This document shows, piece after piece, positions 20,063 through 30,100 of a stretch of 64,000 nucleotides of DNA. The notes under the pieces are model-generated. The model had not been told where the DNA came from and did no database searches. It saw only the letters and a program-made list of their open reading frames with translations. Where the stretch lies: the NCBI RefSeq assembly GCF_003054445.1, contig NC_042508.1, positions 2,108,001 to 2,172,000 on the forward strand, written 5' to 3'. Origin of the DNA: Pichia kudriavzevii. Lineage: Eukaryota > Ascomycota > Pichiomycetes > Pichiales > Pichiaceae. How positions within the stretch are numbered: position 1 is the stretch's first letter; each line of letters opens with the position of its first letter. The translations under genes and the position numbers were made by a program.

Positions 20063-21862
20063 ATGGTAGACGATTACCAGCTAAATAACCTAAAAAGTGT
20101 TGATGACACGCCAGCTATTTCCAAAGCTGGTGCACATATCGAATATGAAGAAGAATCTTTAACTCCATCCATTAAATCAAAGGATGCATATAGTGATAAT
20201 ATATCTGGGGAAAAAAAAGGTTTTTTCACAGAATTTATAGATAGTTTCCGTGAATTTCAAATGGAAGAACTTGATCCAAATTTAACCGAACTAGAAAAGG
20301 CACAAGCAATTGCAGCAAGGTCCCCTCTACAGAGGAGTTTGAAGCAGAGGCATATTCGTATGATTGCCATTGGTGGTTGTGTTGGTACTGGTTTGTTTGT
20401 CGGTTCGGGTGCAGCATTGAGTAGTGGTGGTCCAGCATCTTTGATTATATGTTATTTTATTGTTGGTACTATGATTTTCTCCACTGTTCAAGCATTGGGC
20501 GAACTAGTTGTTGCATTCCCTGTTGCAGGTGGGTTCCTTTCATTGAATTCTAAATTTGTGTCTCCATTATGGGGTTTCTGTATGGCTTGGAATTATTTCC
20601 TTCAATGGGTCATTGTTTTACCAATTGAATTAGTTGCGGCATCAATGACTGTTAGGTATTGGAATCATGAGATTAACGCGGCCGCTTGGGTTGCTATATT
20701 CTATTCGTTGATTGTTTTTATCAATCTTTTTGGTGCTAAAGGTTATGGTGAGGCTGAATTTATCTTCTCGTTCATCAAGGTTGTGGCGGTTATAGGGTTT
20801 GTTCTTTTTGGTATTATCGTTAATTGCGGAGGTGGGCCACATGGACATTACATTGGTGGTGAATACTGGAAAAATCCAGGTGCATTCAATAGAGGTTTCA
20901 AAGGGTTCTGTTCGGTTTTTGTGACGGCAGCATTCTCCTTCTCCGGTACAGAATTGGTTGGTTTGACTTCAGCAGAAACAGCAAACCCAAGAAAGACTTT
21001 ACCATCTGCTACAAAGCAAGTTTTCTGGAGAATCACCTTATTCTATATGACATCTCTAACCATTGTTGGTTTGCTTGTTCCATATAATGACAACGAACTA
21101 TTAAATGGAAGTGAAAATTCTGGTTCCGCTTCCCCCTTTGTGCTTGCTATCAAAAGAGCAGGAGTGTCAGGTTTACCATCTGTTATGAATGTGGTTATTG
21201 TCTTGGCTGTCATTTCTGTTGGTAATGCAGCGGTTTACGCATGTTCTAGAACAATCGCTTCCCTTGGTGACCAAGGTTTTGCTCCAAAGATTTTTGGTTA
21301 CGTTGATCGTAATGGTAGACCTGCAGTTGGTATGTTAATCTCTTTGACTGTTGGTTTGCTATGTTTCCTTGCAGCAACTCCAAAGGAAGATGTTATTTTT
21401 GCCTGGTTGATGGCATTATCTGGATTATCCTCTGTTTTCACCTGGGGTACCATCTGTTTCTCCCATCTAAGATTTAGACAAGCCTTGAGATACCATAACA
21501 GAACCACGGAAGAGTTGTCCTTTGTTGCAATGACTGGTATTTGGGGATCCATTTGGGGTGTTGTTCTTAATGTCTTGATTTTGATTGCAGAATTCTGGGT
21601 GTCATTGTTCCCAACCAATAAGGCAGATGCTAATAACTTCTTCAAGAATTACTTGAACGCAGTCGTCTTAGTTGCCGTTCTTATCTTCTACCTAGTATGG
21701 AAGAAATTCAAGGTCACGTGGTTGATCCCTGTTGGCGAAATCGACATTGTGACAGGTCGTCGTTTCGTTGACCTTGACCTACTGAAACAAGAGATTGCTG
21801 AAGAAAAAGCATTCATTTCTTCAAAGCCTTGGTACTACAAAGTGTACAAGTTCTGGTGTTGA
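20063..21862 (+). CDS. GAP1: General amino-acid permease, array copy 3
   Basis: 599 aa, ATG at 20063. First membrane segment IAIGGCVGTGLFVGSG; C-terminal cytosolic tail with LLKQEIAEEKAF and ending YYKVYKFWC, close to the Gap1 tail. Closest to copy 2: both have RYWN, GHYIGG and KRAGVSGLPSVMNVV. The upstream GATAAG and TATA make it a good candidate for nitrogen-regulated expression. In Gap1 the N-terminal lysines are ubiquitinated by Rsp5; lysines are present in the corresponding tail here, but the exact equivalents are uncertain. Of the four copies its overall sequence looks to me most like Gap1, though that is an impression. Confidence 0.92.
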   Translation: MVDDYQLNNLKSVDDTPAISKAGAHIEYEEESLTPSIKSKDAYSDNISGEKKGFFTEFIDSFREFQMEELDPNLTELEKAQAIAARSPLQRSLKQRHIRMIAIGGCVGTGLFVGSGAALSSGGPASLIICYFIVGTMIFSTVQALGELVVAFPVAGGFLSLNSKFVSPLWGFCMAWNYFLQWVIVLPIELVAASMTVRYWNHEINAAAWVAIFYSLIVFINLFGAKGYGEAEFIFSFIKVVAVIGFVLFGIIVNCGGGPHGHYIGGEYWKNPGAFNRGFKGFCSVFVTAAFSFSGTELVGLTSAETANPRKTLPSATKQVFWRITLFYMTSLTIVGLLVPYNDNELLNGSENSGSASPFVLAIKRAGVSGLPSVMNVVIVLAVISVGNAAVYACSRTIASLGDQGFAPKIFGYVDRNGRPAVGMLISLTVGLLCFLAATPKEDVIFAWLMALSGLSSVFTWGTICFSHLRFRQALRYHNRTTEELSFVAMTGIWGSIWGVVLNVLILIAEFWVSLFPTNKADANNFFKNYLNAVVLVAVLIFYLVWKKFKVTWLIPVGEIDIVTGRRFVDLDLLKQEIAEEKAFISSKPWYYKVYKFWC

Positions 21863-22751
21863 ATTTATCAGTAGTCAAATCATTTTTTTTTTCTATTTCA
21901 TGATAACTTAGATTTACTTTTGTTTATGTAACCCTTATATTACGCTATAAACTAGACGCATAAAGCATATTCTCATTTACACTCAGTTTACTCCTTATTT
22001 GCATGTTCAACAGATTGTCTAGTTGCCTCTTGATGCAGCTACCATTGATAGCCATTATATAATCATTAAAAAAGAAAAGGGGCAACTCTAACCGAGAACG
22101 CCAACCCCTCCACTCCGAATCTTTAAAGAGGCATTACGCCAGACACGTGACTTGGCGCTGGTGTTTTTTTTGCCACCTCATGTAAGGAAAAGTATCGGCA
22201 TTCCGTATTAGTATAAATCTTTGGATAAATGCCTACCGGAGAAAGCTTTTTTGACACCAAAACGGCATTAATCAGCCGCGCCTGTGGCGTTAAAACTTTT
22301 TCTCCTTGATGGGATGCACTTCCCCGGACAACCCTTGGACAGCGGGATAATAAAACGGCCATATCTGGAACGAGGTTCGAAGTTAATTACAGAATTTACA
22401 ATGAGAATTTAAGAAATAAAGACAAAAAAGAAATGCCAATTCTACTCCACCTTAGATTGAAGGCATTGGGGAGGCCATGGCTAAAAAAAGGGGAAAAAAA
22501 CAAGGAAGTAGCAGGAAAAGAAAAAGAAAAGAGAAAATATGACCCCTGGACATTTCAAACATGACTTATCTTGGTGAGGGAACTTTCAAGATGAATAAGG
22601 GTCATCTGGCTAAATAGTTTTTTTTTTTTTCGTTTCTCAAAAATTGTCATGAGGTTTGTAATTTGATTCATTTTATCATTTTCTTTTTTTGAATATACAA
22701 ATCTAGTCATATTTTACTTTCCTGGAAGGTTACATCTTTGTTCAGATAACC
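21863..22751. promoter_or_regulatory. Upstream region of permease copy 4
   Basis: 889 bp, the longest spacer in the array. It has CACGTGA (22144-22150, a Cbf1-type E-box), TTTGACAC (22250-22257) in a stretch rich in CCG and GCC, CTTATC (22565-22570) and a T-tract (about 22618-22630). No gene or relic of a further permease copy is visible. Confidence 0.45.
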
Positions 22752-24548
22752 ATGTTAGATGATAGCACCAAGGTGTACGCAGATATCGAAAATGTGGAAC
22801 AGTCGAATGCGAGTTTTGAAGGAAGCTCGGGCACGTTCACATTTCGTTCGACCCATTCGAAAATACATGAGCCAATGAATGAAAACCAACATCACTCAAC
22901 TAGTGGTTATTGGCGGAATTTTGTTGACAGTTTCAAGGAATTTGATTTTGATGAACTAGATCCCAACTTAAGCGAAATCGAAAAGGCGCAGGCTATTGCT
23001 GCCAGATCACCGTTGCAAAGAGGGTTGAAATCAAGACATGTTCAGATGATTGCAATTGGAGGTGCCATTGGTACTGGTTTGTTTGTTGGTTCGGGTAATG
23101 CCTTGAGGACTGGTGGGCCAGCCTCGTTGATCATATGTTACTTTTTAGTCGGTACTATGATCTTTTGTACTGTTCAGGCTCTAGGTGAGTTGGCTGTGGC
23201 CTTCCCCATTCCAGGTTCATTTTTAGCTTTGAATACTAGGATGATCTCCCCGATTTGGGGGTTTTGTATGGCATGGAACTTTGCACTACAATGGTTGATC
23301 ATCTTACCACTTGAACTGGTTGCAGCATCTATAACAATTACTTACTGGAACAATGATATAAATGGGGCTGTTTGGGTTGCTATATTTTACACTTTGATTG
23401 TCTCCATCAATATTTTCGGGGTTAAAGGTTATGGTGAAGCAGAATTTATGTTTTCCATCATCAAAGTCATTGCAGTTATAGGATTTGTTATTCTTGGTAT
23501 TGTCTTGAATTGTGGTGGTGGACCAATTGGTGGTTACATTGGAGGAAAATATTGGCATGATCCCGGTGCCTTTAATCACGGATTCAAGGGATTTTGTGCT
23601 GTTTTTGTTACTGCTGCATTTTCCTTTGGTGGTACCGAATTAGTTGGATTAGCAGCTGCAGAAACTTCCAATCCAAGGAAAACCTTACCTACAGCTACAA
23701 AACAAGTATTCTGGAGAATCACTCTATTTTATATGATCTCATTGACAATCGTGGGATTACTAGTTCCATATAATGATCCAAGATTGATTGGTAATTCAAG
23801 TGCAGACGCAAGTGCGTCTCCCTTTGTCATTGCAATTCGAAACGCAGGTATTGGCGGATTACCATCATTAGTTAATGTTGTCATCCTAATTTCTGTTTTG
23901 TCTGTGGGAAACTCTGCAGTTTTCGGATGTTCACGTGCTATTGCCACTTTGGGAGATCAAGGGTTTGCACCCCGGTTTTTCAGCTTTGTAGATAGGAAGG
24001 GACGTCCAATATTTGGTATTGCAGTGACCCTGATTTTCGGTTTGATTAGTTTTCTAGCCGCCACGCCAAAAGAAACGACTGTTTTTGGATGGTTAATGGC
24101 GATTTCAGGGTTATCTGCTATTTTCACTTGGGGAACGATATGTTTCACCCATATCAGGTTTAGAATGGCATTGAGGGCGCAAGGACGTGATACAAGTGAA
24201 TTAACCTTCACTGCAATGACAGGAATTTGGGGGTCTGTTTGGGCCGTTTTCTTGGACGTGTTAATTTTAATTGCCGAGTTTTGGGTCTCTCTATTTCCCG
24301 ATGATAAGCCTGATGCTTATAACTTCTTTCAGAATTATCTCAATATTTTCTTTGTTATGTTTGTCATGTGCATCTACCTAGTTTGGAAAAAATTCAATGT
24401 TGTATTCCTTGTCAATTTGAAAGATGTGGATATTAATACCGGACGTCGTGTCGACGATCTAGACCAAATCCGCCAAGAAATAGCAGAGGAAAAGGCATAC
24501 ATTGCGTCAAAACCTCTGTACTACCGTATGTATAAGTTCTGGTGTTGA
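22752..24548 (+). CDS. GAP1: General amino-acid permease, array copy 4
   Basis: 598 aa, ATG at 22752. Same fold as copies 1-3, with IAIGGAIGTGLFVGSG in the first membrane segment and C-terminus YYRMYKFWC. It shares with copy 1 the segments YNDPRLIGNS, YIGGKYWHDPGAFNHGFKGFC and IRNAGIG, and so pairs with the far end of the array rather than with its immediate neighbour. The N-terminal tail is distinct and Ser/Thr-rich (SSGTFTFRSTHS). A CAT trinucleotide repeat starts 8 bp after the stop codon. Likely a plasma-membrane amino-acid importer; specificity unknown. Confidence 0.9.
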   Translation: MLDDSTKVYADIENVEQSNASFEGSSGTFTFRSTHSKIHEPMNENQHHSTSGYWRNFVDSFKEFDFDELDPNLSEIEKAQAIAARSPLQRGLKSRHVQMIAIGGAIGTGLFVGSGNALRTGGPASLIICYFLVGTMIFCTVQALGELAVAFPIPGSFLALNTRMISPIWGFCMAWNFALQWLIILPLELVAASITITYWNNDINGAVWVAIFYTLIVSINIFGVKGYGEAEFMFSIIKVIAVIGFVILGIVLNCGGGPIGGYIGGKYWHDPGAFNHGFKGFCAVFVTAAFSFGGTELVGLAAAETSNPRKTLPTATKQVFWRITLFYMISLTIVGLLVPYNDPRLIGNSSADASASPFVIAIRNAGIGGLPSLVNVVILISVLSVGNSAVFGCSRAIATLGDQGFAPRFFSFVDRKGRPIFGIAVTLIFGLISFLAATPKETTVFGWLMAISGLSAIFTWGTICFTHIRFRMALRAQGRDTSELTFTAMTGIWGSVWAVFLDVLILIAEFWVSLFPDDKPDAYNFFQNYLNIFFVMFVMCIYLVWKKFNVVFLVNLKDVDINTGRRVDDLDQIRQEIAEEKAYIASKPLYYRMYKFWC

Positions 24549-24555
24549 TGATTTC

Positions 24556-24601
24556 CATCATCATTATCATCATCACCATCATCATCATCATCATCATCAT
24601 C
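24556..24601 (+). repeat. CAT trinucleotide microsatellite
   Basis: An imperfect run of CAT units right after permease copy 4, with two interruptions (TTAT and ACC). It is outside any credible coding frame. Confidence 0.9.
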
Positions 24602-24766
24602 GTTCTCCTAGAAGCTTAGAGTGGCTTTCCATGTCTCGGAAGAAGCAATGCAAATATCCGAACGCGGGGCCGTTCCGGAAAAGATCGCGCAAATGAAAAT
24701 GTGCGAATAGTTAATATATAGAATTTTGTAATTAAATAACTGAGAGAATAACTGAGTAAGTGTGTC

Positions 24767-24796
24767 ATTGGGTGAATGAAGGATTAGAAACATTGG
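24767..24796 (+). promoter_or_regulatory. Two CCAAT boxes upstream of SDH3
   Basis: ATTGG (the complement of CCAAT) occurs at 24767-24771 and 24792-24796, about 60-85 bp before the SDH3 ATG. CCAAT is the Hap2/3/4/5 site, and SDH3 is a classic respiratory target in S. cerevisiae. The rest of the 304-bp spacer holds only the CAT repeat and AT-rich DNA. Confidence 0.55.
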
Positions 24797-24852
24797 TTTA
24801 GGTATACCCAAGGTTGACATACACGTTTATCTGAAACAAATACCATCCAAAC

Positions 24853-25350
24853 ATGCTTAGAATTACCAACAGCTCCTGGGCAGCGTTTGCCAGATCCGGT
24901 GTCATTAGACCAACTCTTCATGCGAGATCCATCGTCACTGTTAAGACCACCGATGCAGAGGAACAGTCCATCCTTATTGCGCAAAGAAAGAACAGACCAG
25001 TGTCTCCACATTTGGAAATTTACCAAAAGCAGCTTACTGCTGTTCTTTCTGCATTACACAGAATCACCGGTGTTGGTCTAGCTGCCGGTTTCTATGCAGT
25101 CACTGTCTCTTATGCAGCGGGTGTCGTTGATTCCGCTTCCCTTGTTGAATTATACCAATCCATTCCATCTGTTGGCCAATGGGCTTTAAAAGGTCTTGCG
25201 TCTTTCCCATTTGCATTTCATGCCTGGAACGGTGTCAGACACTTGATCTGGGACGCTGGTTGTGAAGCTAACATCAAAGGTGTCTACAGAACCGGTTATG
25301 CCGTCTTGGGTTTGTCTGCAGTTTGCGGTCTGGCTCTTCTGCTCGCATAA
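24853..25350 (+). CDS. SDH3: Succinate dehydrogenase cytochrome b subunit
   Basis: 165 aa. A basic, Ser/Arg-rich mitochondrial presequence (residues about 1-26, ending near HARSIVTV) precedes NRPVSPHLEIYQ, the family signature that lines the ubiquinone site. HRITGVGL carries the Ser/Arg-region residues of the SdhC family, and HAWNGVRHLIWD contains the heme-ligand histidine. Three membrane segments follow the usual pattern. Sdh3 and Sdh4 anchor complex II in the inner mitochondrial membrane and pass electrons to ubiquinone. Start at an ATG (24853). Two CCAAT boxes upstream fit respiratory control. Slightly shorter than the S. cerevisiae protein (198 aa). Confidence 0.95.
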   Translation: MLRITNSSWAAFARSGVIRPTLHARSIVTVKTTDAEEQSILIAQRKNRPVSPHLEIYQKQLTAVLSALHRITGVGLAAGFYAVTVSYAAGVVDSASLVELYQSIPSVGQWALKGLASFPFAFHAWNGVRHLIWDAGCEANIKGVYRTGYAVLGLSAVCGLALLLA

Positions 25351-25358
25351 GTTAACGA

Positions 25359-25393
<35 letters not shown>

Positions 25394-25860
25394 GTTATAT
25401 ATGGTTTTCTTTATAATACCTACTTGTTTGTCATTCTATTCATTATTTACTTTAACGATTGAACTATTAATTGGATGCTGATAGCATAAATATTTGAGCT
25501 CTTGATAGCACCATCCAACCCTGATATTGCAAAGAGTGCTCACTACTCGTTTACAAACGTCAACCAAATGAACTAGAGAGAGTAAAAGAAAGTCAAACTC
25601 CACCACACAGGAAACTCTGCGGCAATTTTGCAGCATCGGGAGCTCTGTGGCTATTTTTTTGTTTTATCCAGGCGAGAAGGGTCAAGCCGCATGTCTCCTT
25701 AGACAATCATCCTCAGAATGGAAAAAATGAGAACAATCGATAATATGTCCATCCTTGGGTGTCACTCATCTTATTTCCAAGAATAGCACAACTTTGCCTA
25801 CAGAGATTGCATATTTTATCCTTTTTGAATAACAAGCTAGATCGATAGTAGAATAGCAGC
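25351..25860. other. SDH3-KNR4 intergenic region
   Basis: 510 bp holding an (AT)14 run at 25363-25390 and an imperfect direct repeat, CTCTGCGGCAAT at 25615-25626 and CTCTGTGGCTAT at 25643-25654. No gene is visible. Confidence 0.5.
25363..25390 (+). repeat. (AT)14 microsatellite
   Basis: 28 bp of uninterrupted AT dinucleotides 12 bp after the SDH3 stop codon. Confidence 0.95.
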
Positions 25861-27054
25861 ATGGGATTCTTGGGAAAGAAATGGAAGGAATTGGTTTACA
25901 CCCTGACCTCAAATGATAGATATGCCGGTTATCACACATCCAAGGCAGTGAACTCATTGACTGAATATGACTCTGAAGGGGAAGAAGCTAATGATGCCAA
26001 GGAGATACAGGACAATATACCGGTTACAGCAGATGAAAAACAACAGGCACAACTTGTTTTGGATGCCTGGCACATTATTGAAGATGTTATTAATTTAGAC
26101 ATGAATAATCCCGACCCAAATAACAACCATTTTACTTTAAACTCTAAAAATAGCCAAAATTATGACTATAACTATGATATGGATTTCAATTTGGACTTGG
26201 AGGAGATTCCTGATGCCGAAGATTTTATGAATTCTCTGTCAAGTCCTTGCACTTTCAAAGATTTACAAGTTGCACAGAAACACCTTGGTGTCAAGTTCCC
26301 ATATCCCGTGATCAAATATTTCCAAACCCATGACGGTCAGGAAGTTGCGCCATCATCGACAAAGAAGCTGGGCCTCATGTACGGCCTACAGTTGCTCAGC
26401 TTGGCAGAAGTCATAACTATGACTAACTACTGGAGGAAAGTGGCACGCAAAGAGGAAAACTCAAAGGCAAGATTAAAAGCTAAAGCAGACTCTATTTCAA
26501 ATGACAGCAAAGAACGTCCAGGTTCAGACGATATTATAAATCCTCAAGATGACGCTATAATTAACAATGATCCGAATTTTAAGATAGCTGCCAAAATTAA
26601 CGAAATCACTGAAAACGATTTGAAGAATTACCCTGATTTAATGAGAAATATGTCAACACATTCGAAAACTGACTACTTAAAGAAACTACCAAACCAAAAA
26701 TCATTCCCAGCAAATAAAGTTAAACTCCAATATGCTAGCGCAAATTGGATACCTCTTGTTACTGACAACGCGGGTAATCATATAGCCATTGATTTAGATC
26801 CAGATGTGGACGGGATGGTGGGGCAAGTGATAATATTTGGTAGAGATTACGATACCAAATATGTAGTTGCAGATAACTGGGGACAATTTATGAGCAAATT
26901 TGCTTTGGACTTTGAAGATCCAAGTAACTGTAAATTAGATTACGATCCAGATCTGGGTCAATTCAATTTGGTCTATCTTGACCAAAGTGGGAATGTAGTA
27001 GATGGTGGTTACCTTGAAGTGCTCACTAGACGTGTAAAGGGTGAAAGGCTATAA
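25861..27054 (+). CDS. SMI1: Knr4/Smi1 cell-wall integrity regulator
   Basis: 397 aa with a SMI1/KNR4 domain. The start MGFLGKKWKELVYTL matches the MDLFKRKVKEWVYSL start of the S. cerevisiae protein. The core has FPYPVIKYFQTHDGQE, then GLMYGLQLLSL, then ANWIPLVTDNAGNHIAIDLDP and IIFGRDYDTKYVV. Two disordered acidic/Asn-rich stretches (about 45-120 and 195-245) flank part of it. Knr4 binds many signalling proteins, including Slt2, and coordinates cell-wall synthesis with morphogenesis. It converges on TOP2 with only 90 bp between stop codons. Confidence 0.95.
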   Translation: MGFLGKKWKELVYTLTSNDRYAGYHTSKAVNSLTEYDSEGEEANDAKEIQDNIPVTADEKQQAQLVLDAWHIIEDVINLDMNNPDPNNNHFTLNSKNSQNYDYNYDMDFNLDLEEIPDAEDFMNSLSSPCTFKDLQVAQKHLGVKFPYPVIKYFQTHDGQEVAPSSTKKLGLMYGLQLLSLAEVITMTNYWRKVARKEENSKARLKAKADSISNDSKERPGSDDIINPQDDAIINNDPNFKIAAKINEITENDLKNYPDLMRNMSTHSKTDYLKKLPNQKSFPANKVKLQYASANWIPLVTDNAGNHIAIDLDPDVDGMVGQVIIFGRDYDTKYVVADNWGQFMSKFALDFEDPSNCKLDYDPDLGQFNLVYLDQSGNVVDGGYLEVLTRRVKGERL

Positions 27055-27144
27055 GTTTTCACCAAATGTATATGTATAAATACACTTTCTATGTTTTCTT
27101 TAATATAATATACGCTATGGCCTAGTATCTAACCATTTCTATTA

Positions 27145-30100
27145 TTATACATATTCTTCATCTTCAGATAACTCAATCACAGATGCTTCTCCGTCACTTT
27201 CAAGAGTGTATGATTTTACAGGAGTCCTGTTTCTTCTATTCCTGGTTGCTCTAGGTGCAACAACAACCTCTTCACCGTCATTACTGTCTGACATGCTAAA
27301 CTCAGCCGATCCATCGCTTTCATCATCGCTTATATCACTTTCTACTATTTTGGCCGTTTTCTTCTTCCTAGGCGCTTCTTTTGATTTAACAGGTGTCTTT
27401 GAAGCAGCTTTGGTTTGGGACTTCTCGGAGTTTAAAGGCAAAGAAGAAGCTGATGAAGATGTGGCAACGGTAGAAGTAGGCGTGTCCGTCACCTTTTTAA
27501 AATTCTCAAATATGGAATCAAAATCATTTATATCCTCTGATTTCTTGACACTATCAGTGACAGGTGGTGGTGCTTCAGCAGTTTTCGCCTTCTTTTTTGC
27601 CGGGCCATTGTTAACACTTTCTTTCTTTACCGTAGCTTTTTTTATAGCTGTTTCCCTCTTTTTAGCTGGAGCCCTCCTCTTTCTCTTCGTGGATCCATTG
27701 TCGTTACCAGTAACTGAGGACACTTTCCTCTCCTCGTCCTCGATTAAAAACTTTTCCCATTCGGCCAAAAATTCATCAATATCTTCATTCCATAAATCTT
27801 TTGGCGATTTTTGTAGAAGAGTGTTCAACAGTTCTTCTTTTTCACCTCTAACCTTCAAAAGAGCTTCATACCTTTCCTTGGTTAAAGACCAAATTGGCAT
27901 ACCGAGTAAGTAATCGTATAGCATCGAGCTTGTTTTTTTGTTAGACACAATTAATCCCGTTTCTGTTGTATCTGCGGTAGCTGAAGGATCTACTAATGGT
28001 GCAGCTACTTCATCATCATTCTCTTCTTCTTCCTCGTCTTTGATGCTAGAGAACTTCATTTGAATTGGTTCATTCTTTTTATCGAAGCCTGGAAAATCTA
28101 AGTTTCTCAATTCTTCGATTAAAACTGTCTTCTTCTTATTACCAACAACTAGTTCACCGTCAATAATCAACTTGACAAACTTAGCCTGGGCACTGATTTT
28201 TTCTAGCTGGTTAGAGTATTCCTTTACCAAATAGTTCTTTCTTTTTTGATAATATTCTAACCGGACATAGTAGAAATCTCTGATGATTTCATTTGCATGG
28301 CTATACCTTTTGATTTTGCCACTTGGATCAAACGCAACCATATTGGAACTACTAACAGTATTGGTTAACTTAAATCTCTCCACAAGACCAATTCTTCTAG
28401 TCTTTTCCATTTCTTCATCAGACAGCTTTACAATAAACCTAACGCCAACACCATGTTCTTCTTCCATGTCCTTAATCCAAGGCTTTTGTTTATCGTTACC
28501 AGCAAGGGCATTCAATAGAAATTCTTTCATCGTGATGGTCCACATCCTAGCAGGCAATTCACTGATCGCAAGAGTGTTATCGTCAAGCTCTTCAATTATA
28601 CCTTCCAATCTCCATCTGTCTTTACTAGGCTCGTGTATAATTGCACCGGTCCATCCTTTAAACCATGGAGTCATTTCTTTCATCTCTTTTCCGTCCATCA
28701 ATAGCCTTATGTTTTCAATTATATCTCTTGGATTAAATGGAGGGATCGATGTACTCCAACCAGAACCGATACCTTCACACCCATTTACCAATAACATTGG
28801 TAAAACCGGCGTGTACCATTCAGGTTCAACAGTTTGTTCATCATCTTGAACGTAGGTCAACAATGGATTGTCCAAAGGATTGAAAATTTTCCTAGTGATG
28901 GCAGATAACTCCGTAAAAATATATCTTGCTGCTGCTGCATCTTTACCACCAGCCGCTCTAGAACCAAAACCACCATGTGGAACCAATAAATTAATATTAT
29001 TAGAACCAACAAAATCCTGTGCTAAACCAATAATCGATTGCATTAGGGATGCATCACCGTGATGGTATCCAGTATGTTCGGCAATGTAACCTTCTAATTG
29101 CGAGACTTTAATTTCGTCCCTCAAGTTACGTTTATAGCATGCATAGAGAATCTTTCTTTGAACTGGCTTGAACCCATCCATAACAGAAGCAATGGATCTG
29201 ACGTTATCAGCCATAGAGAAGAGGATTAATTCTTTATTAATGAATTCTGAAATCGGAATGTCGCTTAAGGTTGAGTCTAAGTAAGTGCCTGGTTGGTAAT
29301 TTCTTAACCATTCTTTACGGTCATCAGCTTTCTTCTTCGAAAAGGCCAAATCAATGCTTGATTTATCTTCATCTCTTAAAGCATCAAATCTCTTCAAATG
29401 TTTGTCCAATTGAGTAAAATATTCTCTCATTTCTTGTGCTGAAGAGGTACCTAAACCCTTGTAATACTTCTGTTTATAAGAGCAAGTGGATCCCTCGGTT
29501 TCCCTCCACTGCTCATATTCTGGCATTGAGTAAAATGGAATGGTTTTCCGCCTATTAGGTCCACTCATAATTGTAATCTTCACAATCGGTGTAATAAATT
29601 CAATCAGAAAATTAGGAATCTCCAAAAGGCCCGGAAACGATGCCTCTAAAAAGTTAATCAATAGGCCCTTAATATGGGAGCCATCATGATCTTGATCGGC
29701 CATAATCATAATTCTGCCGTATCTCAAACTCTTTATATCATCAGGGCCATAATGTTTCTTATGTTGTAAACCCATAATTTGTTTGATAGCCTGAATGGCA
29801 CCATTCTTCATAATCTGGTCAGTACTTGCTTCCCTGACGTTTAGAACTTTACCTCTCAAGGGGAAACATCCATAATAGTTTCTGCCAACAACAGCAAGGC
29901 CTTGAACCGCCAAAGACTTTGCAGAGTCACCTTCGGTCAAGATCAAAGTACATTTATAACCTTCTCTAGTACCAGCTTTGTTTGCATCCTCTAATTTTGG
30001 GTAACCAGTAATTCTGCTCTTCTTTGCGCCGTCTGTTTTCTTGAGGGCCTTATCAGCATTAGCCTGAACGATATCCAACACTTCATCAATTATACCGGTA

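Noticed and set aside
27206-27913. 235-codon open frame on the plus strand inside TOP2
   Set aside because: It is antisense to the low-complexity C-terminal tail of TOP2, where Lys/Glu/Ser codons leave the complement open. No family features.
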